Shown here piece by piece: positions 26,363-34,748 of a stretch of 64,000 bases of DNA (position 1 is the stretch's first letter; each line of letters opens with the position of its first letter). The position numbers were made by a program, and so were the translations under genes. Origin of the DNA: JAENVU01 sp963765075 (GTDB taxonomy: Bacteria > Actinomycetota > Acidimicrobiia > IMCC26256 > JAENVU01); the NCBI GenBank assembly GCA_963765075.1, contig CAVXVA010000001.1, positions 886,952 to 950,951 on the forward strand, written 5' to 3'. The notes under the pieces were generated by a model. That model was not told the origin of the DNA. It worked only from the letters and a program-made list of their open reading frames with translations, and ran no database searches.

Positions 26363-27034
26363 ATGATGGAATCAGTGAGCGAGCCGGGTGGGTCCACACA
26401 CGAAGACGATGAGCTCGTCGCGCGACTTCGCGCCGGCGATGAGACGGCGTTTCGGGATTTGCTCGACCGATTCGACTCGCCGCTCCGACGCGCCGCACGC
26501 ACCTACGTGGCGACCGATGCCGCCGCCGACGAGGTCGTCCAGGACGTGTGGGTTGGCGTGCTTCGGGGCATCGACCGGTTCGAGCAGCGATCGTCACTCA
26601 AGACCTGGATCTATCGCATCTTGATGAACATCGCCCGGACCCGCGGCACGCGCGACAAGCGCAGCATTCCGTTCGCGAGCCTGGGCCGTGACGTCGAAGA
26701 CGACGATACGCCGACCTTTTCGCCCGACCGGTTCCACGACGCGCAGGGCGCGCATCCCGGACACTGGTCGGCGTTCCCGACGCGCTGGCACGATCTTCCT
26801 GAAGTGCGGGCCGTGGGCCACGAGACACTCGCCGTGGTTCGGGACGCGCTCGATCGTCTCCCGCCGACCCAGCAAGAAGTCGTCCGGCTCCGCGATGTGG
26901 AGGGATGGACGAGCGTCGAGGTCTGTAACACCCTCGATCTCACCGAGACGAACCAACGAGTGTTGTTGCACCGAGGCCGCGCCAAACTGCGGGCAGCGCT
27001 CGAGTCCTACTTCGACACCGAGGGGGAAGCGTGA
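26363..27034 (+). CDS. ECF-type RNA polymerase sigma factor
   Basis: This 223-residue protein has sigma region 2 (LVARLRAGDETAFRDLLDRF to AADEVVQDVWVGVLRGIDRFEQRSSLKTWIYRILMNIAR) and region 4 (LDRLPPTQQEVVRLRDVEGWTSVEVCNTLDLTETNQRVLLHRGRAKLR), joined by a linker of about 55 residues. There is no region 1 or 3. The ATG-ATG start follows a GAGAGGA site. The stop overlaps the start of a zinc-binding anti-sigma gene (GTGA), the usual arrangement for sigma factors held inactive by redox- or envelope-sensing partners. The regulon is not evident. Confidence 0.93.
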   Translation: MMESVSEPGGSTHEDDELVARLRAGDETAFRDLLDRFDSPLRRAARTYVATDAAADEVVQDVWVGVLRGIDRFEQRSSLKTWIYRILMNIARTRGTRDKRSIPFASLGRDVEDDDTPTFSPDRFHDAQGAHPGHWSAFPTRWHDLPEVRAVGHETLAVVRDALDRLPPTQQEVVRLRDVEGWTSVEVCNTLDLTETNQRVLLHRGRAKLRAALESYFDTEGEA

Positions 27035-27297
27035 GCGACCTGGTCGACGAGATGGCCTGCCAAGAGTTGGTCGAACGGGTCACTGAGTATCTCGACTCGG
27101 CGCTGCCCGTCGTCGATCGCGACCGCTTCGAGGAACACGTCGCCGAATGCCCCGGCTGCGAAGAGGTCCTGGGCCAGTTCCGCGCGGTCGTCGCGGTGAG
27201 CGGCCGCCTGGCGGCCGCCGACGTCGCCGCCCTGGACCCGTCGACGCGCGGCCAACTCCTCGACCTCTTTCGAGGGAGACCTCCAGGATCCTCCTGA
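27031..27297 (+). CDS. Zinc-finger anti-sigma factor
   Basis: This 88-residue protein has the HxxxCxxC motif of ZAS anti-sigma factors (HVAECPGC near residues 36-43) after an acidic helix. It has no transmembrane segment, so it should act in the cytoplasm by binding the sigma factor encoded just upstream, with which it overlaps by four bases. In related systems oxidation of the cysteines releases zinc and the sigma factor. Here that response is inferred from the motif. Confidence 0.9.
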   Translation: MSDLVDEMACQELVERVTEYLDSALPVVDRDRFEEHVAECPGCEEVLGQFRAVVAVSGRLAAADVAALDPSTRGQLLDLFRGRPPGSS

Positions 27298-27317
27298 CCA
27301 AGACGTAGCGTAGGTTT

Positions 27318-28616
27318 ATGCCTACCCTGACGCTGAGCCCGTCCGAAGCCGCCGCCCGTCTCCGCGAGCGTGACTCGCTCGGCATCCCACTGGGGCCGGG
27401 CCAACCACCTGCGTTTCTCCACGCGCTCGGCGGACGCGACGACTGGGTCGAGCTGACCGTCTTCGGAGCGCTCCTCGTCGACCTCTACGAAGTGTTCATG
27501 AAGCCCGGCGTGCGGTACTTGTCCGGGTTCTTCGGTCCCGCGGAGCGCTTCTTGGTCGACAGCGGCGCGCGGGTGGAGTTCATTCCGGCCGACTTCCGTC
27601 GGTTCACTCGAATCGCGGAACAACTGAACCCTCGAGTCGTCGCGACCGTCGCGTCCCCGCCTGACCGCGACGGCTTCATGTCGCTCTCACTCCACGCGGG
27701 CGCCACCATCGAGGCGATCAAGGCCGCAGGTGCGGACCCAGAACGGCTCCTGATCGTCGAGGTCAACGCCAAGTTCCCCCGCACTCGCGGCCTCCTTCCC
27801 GACTACCCCCATCGGATCCACCTCGACGACATCGACATCCTCGTGGAATCCGACCGCGACCCGTTCGTGCTCCCCGAGGATGAACCGAGTGACGTCGACC
27901 GTGCTATCGCCGCCCACGTGGCGCCCCTCATTCCCGACGGCGCGACCCTCCAGACCGGCATCGGTGGCATCCCGTCCACGATTGTCAGCCTCCTCGCGGA
28001 AGGCGACGGTGGCGACTACGGCGTGCACTCGGAGATGTTCACGACCGGGCTCATGCAGCTGCACCGAGCCGGCAAGGTCTCGAACGCGCACAAGGGCCAG
28101 TTCGACGGGCTTTCGATCACGACCTTCGCGGCCGGGACGCTCGCGTTGTACGACTGGCTCCAGGACAACGACGAGGTCGCATTTCTGCCGGTCGACGTGG
28201 TGAACGCCCCCGACGTCATCGCGCGGAACCGCACGATGATCACGATCAACGGCGCGCTCACCGTCGACCTCAACGGCCAAGTGGTCGCGGACACGATCGG
28301 CGGTCGCCAGTTCTCGGGCATCGGCGGCCATGAGGACTTCATCGCCCAGTCCGGCCTCTCGCTCGAAGACCGATCGTTGATCTGCCTGCCGTCGACGTCG
28401 ATCGTCGACGGAGTCTGCATCTCGCGGATCTCGATGGCGTTGGCACAGGGTTGGATCGTGACGACGCCGCGCCACCAACTCGACCTCGTCGTCACCGAGC
28501 ACGGCGTTGCCCACCTGCGCGGGCGCACCGTGCGCGAACGGGCGCGGGCCCTGGCCGAGATCGCCGCCCCCCAGTTCCGTGACGAACTTCGCGCCCAGGC
28601 GGAGCAACTCAACTGA
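27318..28616 (+). CDS. Acetyl-CoA hydrolase/transferase family protein
   Basis: This 432-residue protein belongs to the class I CoA transferases of the 4-hydroxybutyrate or acetate CoA-transferase type. The catalytic Glu lies in YGVHSEMFTTGLMQL near residue 241, and ATLQTGIGGIPSTIV and GGRQFSGIGGHEDFIAQS are the CoA- and substrate-binding glycine loops. It would exchange CoA between acetyl-CoA or another acyl-CoA and a carboxylate. It starts 20 bases after the anti-sigma gene and may be read with it, although the functional link is weak. Confidence 0.9.
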   Translation: MPTLTLSPSEAAARLRERDSLGIPLGPGQPPAFLHALGGRDDWVELTVFGALLVDLYEVFMKPGVRYLSGFFGPAERFLVDSGARVEFIPADFRRFTRIAEQLNPRVVATVASPPDRDGFMSLSLHAGATIEAIKAAGADPERLLIVEVNAKFPRTRGLLPDYPHRIHLDDIDILVESDRDPFVLPEDEPSDVDRAIAAHVAPLIPDGATLQTGIGGIPSTIVSLLAEGDGGDYGVHSEMFTTGLMQLHRAGKVSNAHKGQFDGLSITTFAAGTLALYDWLQDNDEVAFLPVDVVNAPDVIARNRTMITINGALTVDLNGQVVADTIGGRQFSGIGGHEDFIAQSGLSLEDRSLICLPSTSIVDGVCISRISMALAQGWIVTTPRHQLDLVVTEHGVAHLRGRTVRERARALAEIAAPQFRDELRAQAEQLN

Positions 28617-28680
28617 GGCGGCTCTGATTCGTGGTCGCACGATACGGGTACGGTCGAGGTCTCCGACCGAAGGACCGCTC

Positions 28681-29007
28681 ATGACCGAGATCTCCGACCG
28701 CTACCGTCGGCTCGCCTCCGAGTTCGCAACGTGCATCGATGCCGTTGGGGACGATCGCTGGTCGGCGCCGTCACCGTGCGAAGGGTGGAGTACACGCGAC
28801 GTCGTCGGGCACGTCGTGGGCACGCAGGCGATGTTCCTCGGGTTGGTCGGCCGTGAGATGCCCGCCGACGCGGTGCGGGTCATCGCCGGTGTCGCCGCGT
28901 TCGGCGACGCGATCCGGAGCCCCCAGGCCTGCGGGCCCGAGATCCCGGTACCGGAAGACGCCGACCTCACCACGCGCATGCTGGCACTCGTCGGCCGCGT
29001 GGCCTGA
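28681..29007 (+). CDS. DinB/mycothiol-type metal-binding protein, apparently internally deleted
   Basis: This 108-residue protein begins like a TIGR03086 or maleylpyruvate-isomerase-like protein, with ISDRYRRLASEFATCIDAV and APSPCEGWSTRDVVGHVVGT, the last supplying one metal-binding His. It ends like the same family, with CGPEIPVPEDADLTTRMLALVGR. Full-length members have about 190-200 residues, and the central part that carries the other metal ligands is missing. The two ends are fused in frame, so it is probably a nonfunctional remnant of an internal deletion. It has its own ATG and a spacer after the CoA transferase. Confidence 0.65.
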   Translation: MTEISDRYRRLASEFATCIDAVGDDRWSAPSPCEGWSTRDVVGHVVGTQAMFLGLVGREMPADAVRVIAGVAAFGDAIRSPQACGPEIPVPEDADLTTRMLALVGRVA

Positions 29008-29041
29008 CGGGCGCGAACACACGCTCAACGGGTTCGGGCGA

Positions 29042-30040
29042 TCAGACGCAATGGATGGCCACGTAGTTCTTCAGGTTCGCGGTGGTCGTGAAGTAGCCCG
29101 TGAAGTGGGCCAACCCCACCCCGACGCCCCGTGAGGCCCCCGGCGCAATCCCACCGAAGGGCAGCCGCTTCCAGTTCCCGGGGGTCCCGTACGCAAGCGC
29201 CAGCGGATTGGGCGTGTTGTTGAAGATGGTCACGTTGCAGCCGATCGGGTTCCACGAACTCAGGGTGAACGACCGGGGCGTGAAGACCGGGAGTCCGCCG
29301 GCGTTGAGGGTGATGGTCGTGACCGGCGTAGTCGAGATGCCGATGAGCGTCTGGGCCAACGGAACCGCCGTGATGGACGGGTCGTCGTTCACATCACCCG
29401 AGTAGTTCGCCGTGACTAGATGGGTGCCCGGGTAGAAGCTCGGGTACAGATCGGTGAGCGCCAGCGAGGCCTTGCCCAACGCGTCGAGATCGGCGGTCCA
29501 GTAGTACCCACCGTCGACCGAGAAGTCCACGGTCCCGGTCGGAACACCCGCTCCCGGCGCGACCGCCTTCACGGCGGCGGTGATCTTGCCGGCGTCGCCG
29601 TAGTGGGCGTTCGGGTTCGACGACGTCAGCGTGATCGTGGTGCTGGCGACCGCGACGACCTGCACCATCGACGCCGATGTCGTCACGCTGCCACCGGTCG
29701 AAGTGAAGCTCGCGGTGATGTCGTGCGCCCCTGCACTGAGTGCCCGGGTGACCAGTCGGGCCGTGCCGGACTGGATCGTGGTGGTCGTCCCGATCGCGGT
29801 GGCGCCGTCGAGAAACGTGACGAAACCGGCGATCGACGCCACCGGGATCGTCGGGTCGATGATCTTCGCCTTGAGCGTGACCGCCTGGCCGAAGACCGAC
29901 GGGTTCGCCGTGGAACTCACGGTCACCGTTGTCGTCCCGGCGGCTGCGGCGGCGGACTGCACCACCAGCACGCCGCCCGACGCCAGTGTGGCCACCAGCG
30001 CCGTCGCCGCGATCCGGGTGAGGAGCTTTGTGGATCTCAT
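29042..30040 (-). CDS. Secreted protein with two Ig-like repeats
   Basis: This 332-residue protein starts with a Sec signal peptide (KLLTRIAATALVATLASGGVLVV, likely cleaved after AAAAA near residue 35). Two bacterial Ig-like domains of about 90 residues follow, seen from repeats such as VSSTANPSVFGQAVTLKA and LTSSNPNAHYGDAGKITAAV and the pattern G(T/F)V.F..DG. The last 90 residues form a different beta-rich domain with two Cys. Proteins of this kind are usually cell-surface or secreted adhesion or structural proteins. No anchor motif is visible. It stands alone. Confidence 0.8.
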   Translation of the reverse strand: MRSTKLLTRIAATALVATLASGGVLVVQSAAAAAGTTTVTVSSTANPSVFGQAVTLKAKIIDPTIPVASIAGFVTFLDGATAIGTTTTIQSGTARLVTRALSAGAHDITASFTSTGGSVTTSASMVQVVAVASTTITLTSSNPNAHYGDAGKITAAVKAVAPGAGVPTGTVDFSVDGGYYWTADLDALGKASLALTDLYPSFYPGTHLVTANYSGDVNDDPSITAVPLAQTLIGISTTPVTTITLNAGGLPVFTPRSFTLSSWNPIGCNVTIFNNTPNPLALAYGTPGNWKRLPFGGIAPGASRGVGVGLAHFTGYFTTTANLKNYVAIHCV

Positions 30041-30185
30041 GATTCACCTTCCAAGGAGAACAACCGAATGTCTGCTTCGGTTGTAACCGTCGGTCGGTCA
30101 GGAATCGGCCAAGAGATCCACTCGGGAACGCAAGAGTCGGCAAGGTTGTGACGAAGGTCCCGACTGCGCCGGCCTTGCTCCCCGG

Positions 30186-31049
30186 TCAGCGGACGCGGCT
30201 CGCGAACTCGCCGAGGCGATCGAGCCACTCGGCCCGGGTCGTGCACCCATCGAACCCGACCGCGAGCCAGTCGACACCGAGATCGGTGAACACCTGGAGG
30301 TCGTCCGACGGGGCGAACGGAGCGAAACAGATCGTCAGCGGATCGGTCCGGCCGATCTCGTCGGCGTAGGCCCGGGCGGTGTCGAGTCGGGCCGCGAACT
30401 CGTCGATGGTGGTAATCGCCGGCGTCTTGACCGCCCGGGAGGCGGCGGGCGGATTCGGGAACGGCGACCACCCGTCACCGATCTCGACCGCACGGCGCAT
30501 GGCGCGAGTGCTGTTGCCGCCGATCCAGATCGGCACCGGCGCAGGGTGCGGGAGTTGGGTCACCCCGCGCGCATGGGTACGAGGCGTATCGACCGCGACC
30601 CCCTCCTCGGCCCAGGCGCGCCGCATGATCGTGACGGTCTCGTCGAGCAGGTCGTTGCGAGCGTCGAAGTCGACGCCGAGGGCCGCGAACTCCGGCTTGA
30701 GGTACCCGGCGGCGACGCCGAGGATCACCCGGCCGCCCGCAAGATTCTGCAGCGTCGCCACCCCTTTGGCCGCGAGGAAGGGGTTGCGATATGCGGCCAC
30801 ATACACGTGGGTATGGAGCATCAGCCTCGTCGTGGCCGCTGCCGCAAATGCCAGGGCGATGAGCGGGTCCTGGGCATGATGGCCGCCACCCGCAAGCCAA
30901 CGATCGTCCGGCGCCGGGTGATCGGTGACAAACACTGCATCGAGTCCCGCAGCTTCCACGGCCGCGGCCATCTCGGCGATGGCCCCACCGGTGACGAACT
31001 CGTCGCCGAACGCGACATGGTCAACTGGAAGGCCCACGGAGTAACGCAT
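30186..31049 (-). CDS. LLM class oxidoreductase, TIGR03619-like (probably F420)
   Basis: This 287-residue protein has the luciferase-like fold: VFVTDHPAPDDRW, LMLHTHVYVAAYRNPFLAAKGVATLQNLAGGRVILGVAAGYLKPEFAALGVDF and PVPIWIGGNSTRAMRRAVEIGDGW. That last stretch is typical of the F420-dependent branch. The substrate is unknown. It is divergent from the cytochrome P450 gene, and a 15-bp inverted repeat lies between the two, so they may share control and possibly a pathway. Confidence 0.87.
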   Translation of the reverse strand: MRYSVGLPVDHVAFGDEFVTGGAIAEMAAAVEAAGLDAVFVTDHPAPDDRWLAGGGHHAQDPLIALAFAAAATTRLMLHTHVYVAAYRNPFLAAKGVATLQNLAGGRVILGVAAGYLKPEFAALGVDFDARNDLLDETVTIMRRAWAEEGVAVDTPRTHARGVTQLPHPAPVPIWIGGNSTRAMRRAVEIGDGWSPFPNPPAASRAVKTPAITTIDEFAARLDTARAYADEIGRTDPLTICFAPFAPSDDLQVFTDLGVDWLAVGFDGCTTRAEWLDRLGEFASRVR

Positions 31050-31066
31050 CAGTCGGGCACGCTACC

Positions 31067-31081
31067 GTCGGTACGACCGAC
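31067..31081. promoter_or_regulatory. 15-bp inverted repeat between divergent genes
   Basis: GTCGGT-ACG-ACCGAC is a perfect 6-bp inverted repeat with a 3-base spacer in the 47-base gap between the LLM oxidoreductase and P450 genes. Its place fits an operator acting on both promoters. Short repeats of this kind also occur by chance in GC-rich DNA. Confidence 0.3.
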
Positions 31082-31096
31082 TCCAAGGAGAACCAC

Positions 31097-32338
31097 GTGT
31101 CCATCGTTGACGACGTCGCACTGAGCACGCCCGAGTTCTGGGCCGCGCCCGAGGCCGACCGCGAAGCGGGGTTCCGCCGTCTGCGCGACGACGCCCCGAT
31201 CACCTTCTACCCCGAACCGGACTACGGCCCTGATCTTCCGCCGGGCCCCGGGTACTGGTCGCTCTCCCGCTTCGACGACGTCGTGTACGCCAGCCGGCAC
31301 CCGGAGCTGTTCTGCTCCGGCCGGGGTGGTACGAACATCGGCGACCTCCCCGACGGCATCGCCGAGTTCCTCGGCTCGATCATCAACATGGACGACCCAC
31401 GACACAAGAAATTGCGCGGGCTCGTCAACCACGGATTCACGCCGAAATCACTCGCGGCGCTCCTCGACAGCGTGCGAGAGCGGACCACGGAGGTCATCGA
31501 CGCAGTCGCCGAGAAGGGCGAGTGCGATTTCGTCGCCGAGATCGCCGCCCCGATGCCGCTCGCGATCGTCTGCGACATGGTCGGCGTCCCCCCCTCGCAG
31601 CGTCAGACGGTCTTCGAGGCCAGCAACGTGATCCTCGGCGTGGGTGACCCGGAATACGTGCAGACCATGGAAGACCTGATGGCCGCGTTCATGACGCTGC
31701 ACCAGATGGCAATGGAACTCGGTGAGCACCGGCTCGCGAATCCGGCCGACGACATCGCCACGACCCTCATGCAGGCCGAGGTCGACGGCGAGCGCCTCAC
31801 GGTTCCCGAGTTCGCCTCGTTCTTCATCCTGCTGGTCGTCGCGGGCAACGAGACCACTCGGACCGCGATCAGTCACGGCATGTGGGCGCTCCACCAGCAC
31901 CCCGACCAGCGCGCCCTCTGGAGTGGGGATTTCGAGACGCACGCAGTCAACGCCGTCGAGGAGATCGTGCGGTGGGCGTCACCGGTCATCCACTTCCGCC
32001 GCACCGCCACCCAAGACACCGAGATCAGTGGTCAGCCGATCGCCGAAGGTGAGAAGGTCGTGATGTGGTTCAACTCGGCGAACCGCGACGATCGCATCTT
32101 CGCCGACCCGTACCGCTTCGACGTCACCCGCTCGCCGAACCCCCACCTCGGTTACGGCGGCGGCGGACCGCACTTCTGCCTCGGCGCCAACCTCGCCCGA
32201 CGCGAGATCCGGGTGATGTTCGAGCAGCTGTTCACTCGGCTGCCGGACTTGGCGATCACCGCGGAACCCGAGATTCTCCAATCGAGTTTCATCCACGGCA
32301 TCAAGCGCATGCCGTGCCAGTTCACTCCGGGCGGCTGA
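31097..32338 (+). CDS. Cytochrome P450
   Basis: This 413-residue soluble P450 has the I-helix AGNETT motif (residues 249-254) with the proton-delivery Thr, the K-helix EEIVR pair, and the heme loop GGGPHFCLGANLAR with Cys361 as the heme ligand. The MDDPRHKKLRGLVNHGFTPKSL segment resembles the CYP125/CYP142/CYP124 group, which hydroxylate sterol or branched lipid side chains. No ferredoxin or reductase gene is adjacent, so electrons would come from elsewhere. An AAGGAG site precedes the GTG start. The lipid substrate is inference. Confidence 0.92.
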   Translation: MSIVDDVALSTPEFWAAPEADREAGFRRLRDDAPITFYPEPDYGPDLPPGPGYWSLSRFDDVVYASRHPELFCSGRGGTNIGDLPDGIAEFLGSIINMDDPRHKKLRGLVNHGFTPKSLAALLDSVRERTTEVIDAVAEKGECDFVAEIAAPMPLAIVCDMVGVPPSQRQTVFEASNVILGVGDPEYVQTMEDLMAAFMTLHQMAMELGEHRLANPADDIATTLMQAEVDGERLTVPEFASFFILLVVAGNETTRTAISHGMWALHQHPDQRALWSGDFETHAVNAVEEIVRWASPVIHFRRTATQDTEISGQPIAEGEKVVMWFNSANRDDRIFADPYRFDVTRSPNPHLGYGGGGPHFCLGANLARREIRVMFEQLFTRLPDLAITAEPEILQSSFIHGIKRMPCQFTPGG

Positions 32339-32402
32339 CCCCGGAGGGTCGTCCCGCCCGCCGATTCAGGGCTTGACGGTAGAAACCGCCACCATCCCGG
32401 CG

Positions 32403-33113
32403 CTACCGATGGGAACGGGGACGGGTGGGTGGAAGGTTGCGATCGAGGAACCCGACGGTGCGTTGCCATGCCAGCCGCGCCGCCTCCGGGTCGTACGCGT
32501 CGGGCCGATCCCATTCGAAGAACCAATGGCCCGTGCCGGGATAGCGGTAGAACTCCGCCTCACGACCGGTCGCGCGCAGTTCGCGTTCCTGGCGCGTCAC
32601 GCGCTTCGGCCCGACGAAGGGGTCCGACTCCGCGAGATGGAACTGGAACGCCGAGATGCTGTTGGTGAAGTCACCGCCGCGGGTGGCGTAGAACACCGTG
32701 GTCGCCGAGATCGGTGGAATCTCCGGGCGAGATTGCTTCGCTAACCACAACGCCCAGTGTCCACCCATCGAGAATCCGATCTGACCGACCGCCGCCGCCC
32801 CGTGTGCCACCCTGGCCGGTTCGACCGCGGCGATGATCTGGCGCCACATCGGCGTGGAGCGCCTTCGGGCGCGCAGCGCGGCAGCTTCTTCCGCGGTCGA
32901 AGCGATCTCGCCGCCGTAGAGATCGGGCGCCACCGCGACGTACCCCAACTCGGCCAGGTCATCGCACACCCCGGTGATGACCTCCGTCAGCCCCCACCAT
33001 GCATGAAGTACGACAATCGTCGCCCGAGCCCGGCCGGCCGGGGCGACGACGTACGCGAGGTCGGACCGAACCGCGTCACGCGTGGTGAGTCGTCGATCCG
33101 ATGGTCGCGGCAC
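32403..33113 (-). CDS. Dienelactone hydrolase family protein
   Basis: This 236-residue alpha/beta hydrolase has VVLHAWWGLTEVI as the N-terminal strand and oxyanion loop, GFSMGGHWAL as the nucleophile elbow, AESDPFV for the Asp and GTGHWFFEW for the His. The nucleophile is Ser rather than the Cys of true dienelactone hydrolases, as in many annotated relatives. Its substrate is unknown. It is convergent with the P450 gene, and the 64 bases between them contain no strong terminator. Confidence 0.87.
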   Translation of the reverse strand: MPRPSDRRLTTRDAVRSDLAYVVAPAGRARATIVVLHAWWGLTEVITGVCDDLAELGYVAVAPDLYGGEIASTAEEAAALRARRRSTPMWRQIIAAVEPARVAHGAAAVGQIGFSMGGHWALWLAKQSRPEIPPISATTVFYATRGGDFTNSISAFQFHLAESDPFVGPKRVTRQERELRATGREAEFYRYPGTGHWFFEWDRPDAYDPEAARLAWQRTVGFLDRNLPPTRPRSHR

Positions 33114-33341
33114 TCGTTCTCCTCCCCACCGGGTCCAGGGCGCGATGATGATGGCGTGCCACCTGCATCATCCCACCGGACGGGCAGATCCGAAGAATCA
33201 CGATCGGATCGATTCGCGAACAACTCAGAGGAGGCGACCCGCGCACCCCGGGGAACACCCCAGCGATCGTGGCACTCGTGCTCGGCGAACCCAATCGGCT
33301 CGAAGCACGGCTGTTGACCGAATTCGGGTGAGTACCAATTC

Positions 33342-34688
33342 ATGGAGGCGCCGCTCGTGACGTCGCATCGCGGCCCCATCGATCGCGCGACTGCCGAGGA
33401 CTTGGTGTCACTCGCGACGGATGTGGGTTCTGCGCCCATGCAGGTTGGGGCCGTGCTGCTCCTCGACACGGGTCTCGGGTTCGACTTGGAGCGCGCGACC
33501 GCGGCGGTTGCCGAGCGGATCCGCAGCGTCCCTCGGTTGCGACAGCGTCTGGTTCCTACACCGGTGGGGTGTGGCCGGCCGATCTGGATCGATGACACTG
33601 ACTTCGACATTGGTAGCCACGTCTCGATCATCGACTGCCCTGTTCCCGGCGACGAGGCGGCATTGCTCAACGTGGCCGCCGGAGTGATCTGCACCCGACT
33701 CCCGGCCGATCGGCCACTCTGGCGAATGGCACTCGTCACGGGCCTCGCGGGTGAACGAACCGCGTTGATCGTGGCGTTCCATCACGTGCTCGCCGACGGG
33801 ATCGGCGGTCTGGCGGTGCTCGTCAACCTGGTCGACGGAGTTCCTGCCGATCCGGTTGACGGATTTCCTCGGCCCGCACCGACGAACCTTCAGCTGCTGC
33901 GTGACGCGGTCCGGAGTCGTTGGGCCGCGCTCGCCACCTTGCCGGCGTCGGTGCGCAGGGCTCGTGCCGCGATCGTCCAACTGCGCCCGGCGGCGAGCGC
34001 GCATCCGGCACGGAGTTCGCTGAACCGGCCGACGGGTGCCCTGCGACAGTTCGGGGTTGCCCGTGCCGACCTGGAAGAGGTCCGTCGTGTCGCGCATGCC
34101 TCACACGCGACGGTCAACGACGTCGTCCTGACCGCAGTTGCGGGGGCCCTCCATACGTTGCTTCGCGCCCGTGGTGAAGCCGTCGATCGATTCACCGTGT
34201 CGGTTCCGGTATCGGCTCGGCAACAGGCGAGTGCGACGCAACTCGGCAACCAGGTCGGCGTGATCCCGATCGAGCTCCCTGCGATCGGTGATCCCCTCGT
34301 GCGGCTCCGCACGATCGCCGACGCGACCCGAGCCGCGAAACAGGCGCCACCGGCGGCGTCGACCGCCCTGCTGGGACCGATCTTCCGGCTCCTCGCGCGC
34401 CTCGGCATCTTCCAATGGTTCATCGACCGCCAGCGACTCGTGCACACGTTCGTCACGAACCTGCGTGGGCCCGATGCCCGGCTCCACTTCCTCGGCGCGC
34501 CGATCATCGATGTCGTTGCGATAGCCGTGGTGACGGGCAACGTCTCCGTTTCGTTCGCCGCGATCTCCTACGCAGGCATGCTCGATGTGACGGTGATCGC
34601 CGACCCGGATGTTTGCCCCGATCTCCTCACGCTCCGGAATGCCGTCCAACACGAACTCGACCGGCTGATCGGAACGAGCCCGGCCTGA
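33342..34688 (+). CDS. Wax ester synthase/diacylglycerol acyltransferase (WS/DGAT)
   Basis: This 448-residue protein belongs to the WS/DGAT family, which makes wax esters or triacylglycerol from acyl-CoA and an alcohol or diacylglycerol. The catalytic motif HHVLADG starts at residue 147, and FVTNLRGP in the C-terminal half is the second family signature. Such enzymes build storage lipid in actinobacteria. The 228 bases before it contain no gene. A long hairpin terminator follows it. The N-terminal region is usual for the family, and the ATG is the first plausible start. Confidence 0.9.
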   Translation: MEAPLVTSHRGPIDRATAEDLVSLATDVGSAPMQVGAVLLLDTGLGFDLERATAAVAERIRSVPRLRQRLVPTPVGCGRPIWIDDTDFDIGSHVSIIDCPVPGDEAALLNVAAGVICTRLPADRPLWRMALVTGLAGERTALIVAFHHVLADGIGGLAVLVNLVDGVPADPVDGFPRPAPTNLQLLRDAVRSRWAALATLPASVRRARAAIVQLRPAASAHPARSSLNRPTGALRQFGVARADLEEVRRVAHASHATVNDVVLTAVAGALHTLLRARGEAVDRFTVSVPVSARQQASATQLGNQVGVIPIELPAIGDPLVRLRTIADATRAAKQAPPAASTALLGPIFRLLARLGIFQWFIDRQRLVHTFVTNLRGPDARLHFLGAPIIDVVAIAVVTGNVSVSFAAISYAGMLDVTVIADPDVCPDLLTLRNAVQHELDRLIGTSPA

Positions 34689-34717
34689 GCCGAGGGCGGA
34701 TTTCCCCGCGATCGACC

Positions 34718-34748
34718 GGCTCGTTGAGGGCTACGCCCTCAACGAGCC
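34718..34748. terminator. Bidirectional hairpin terminator
   Basis: GGCTCGTTGAGGGC pairs perfectly with its complement across a TAC loop, giving a 14-bp stem. It lies 30 bases after the WS/DGAT stop and at the end of the convergent gene, where a shared terminator is expected. There is no clear T-run, which is common for terminators in GC-rich actinobacteria. Confidence 0.7.

Noticed and set aside
28621..28680. Upstream start for the shortened DinB-like gene, in the frame open from 28507
   Set aside because: The extension overlaps the end of the CoA transferase gene and has no family similarity; the ATG at 28681 begins the family's N terminus.
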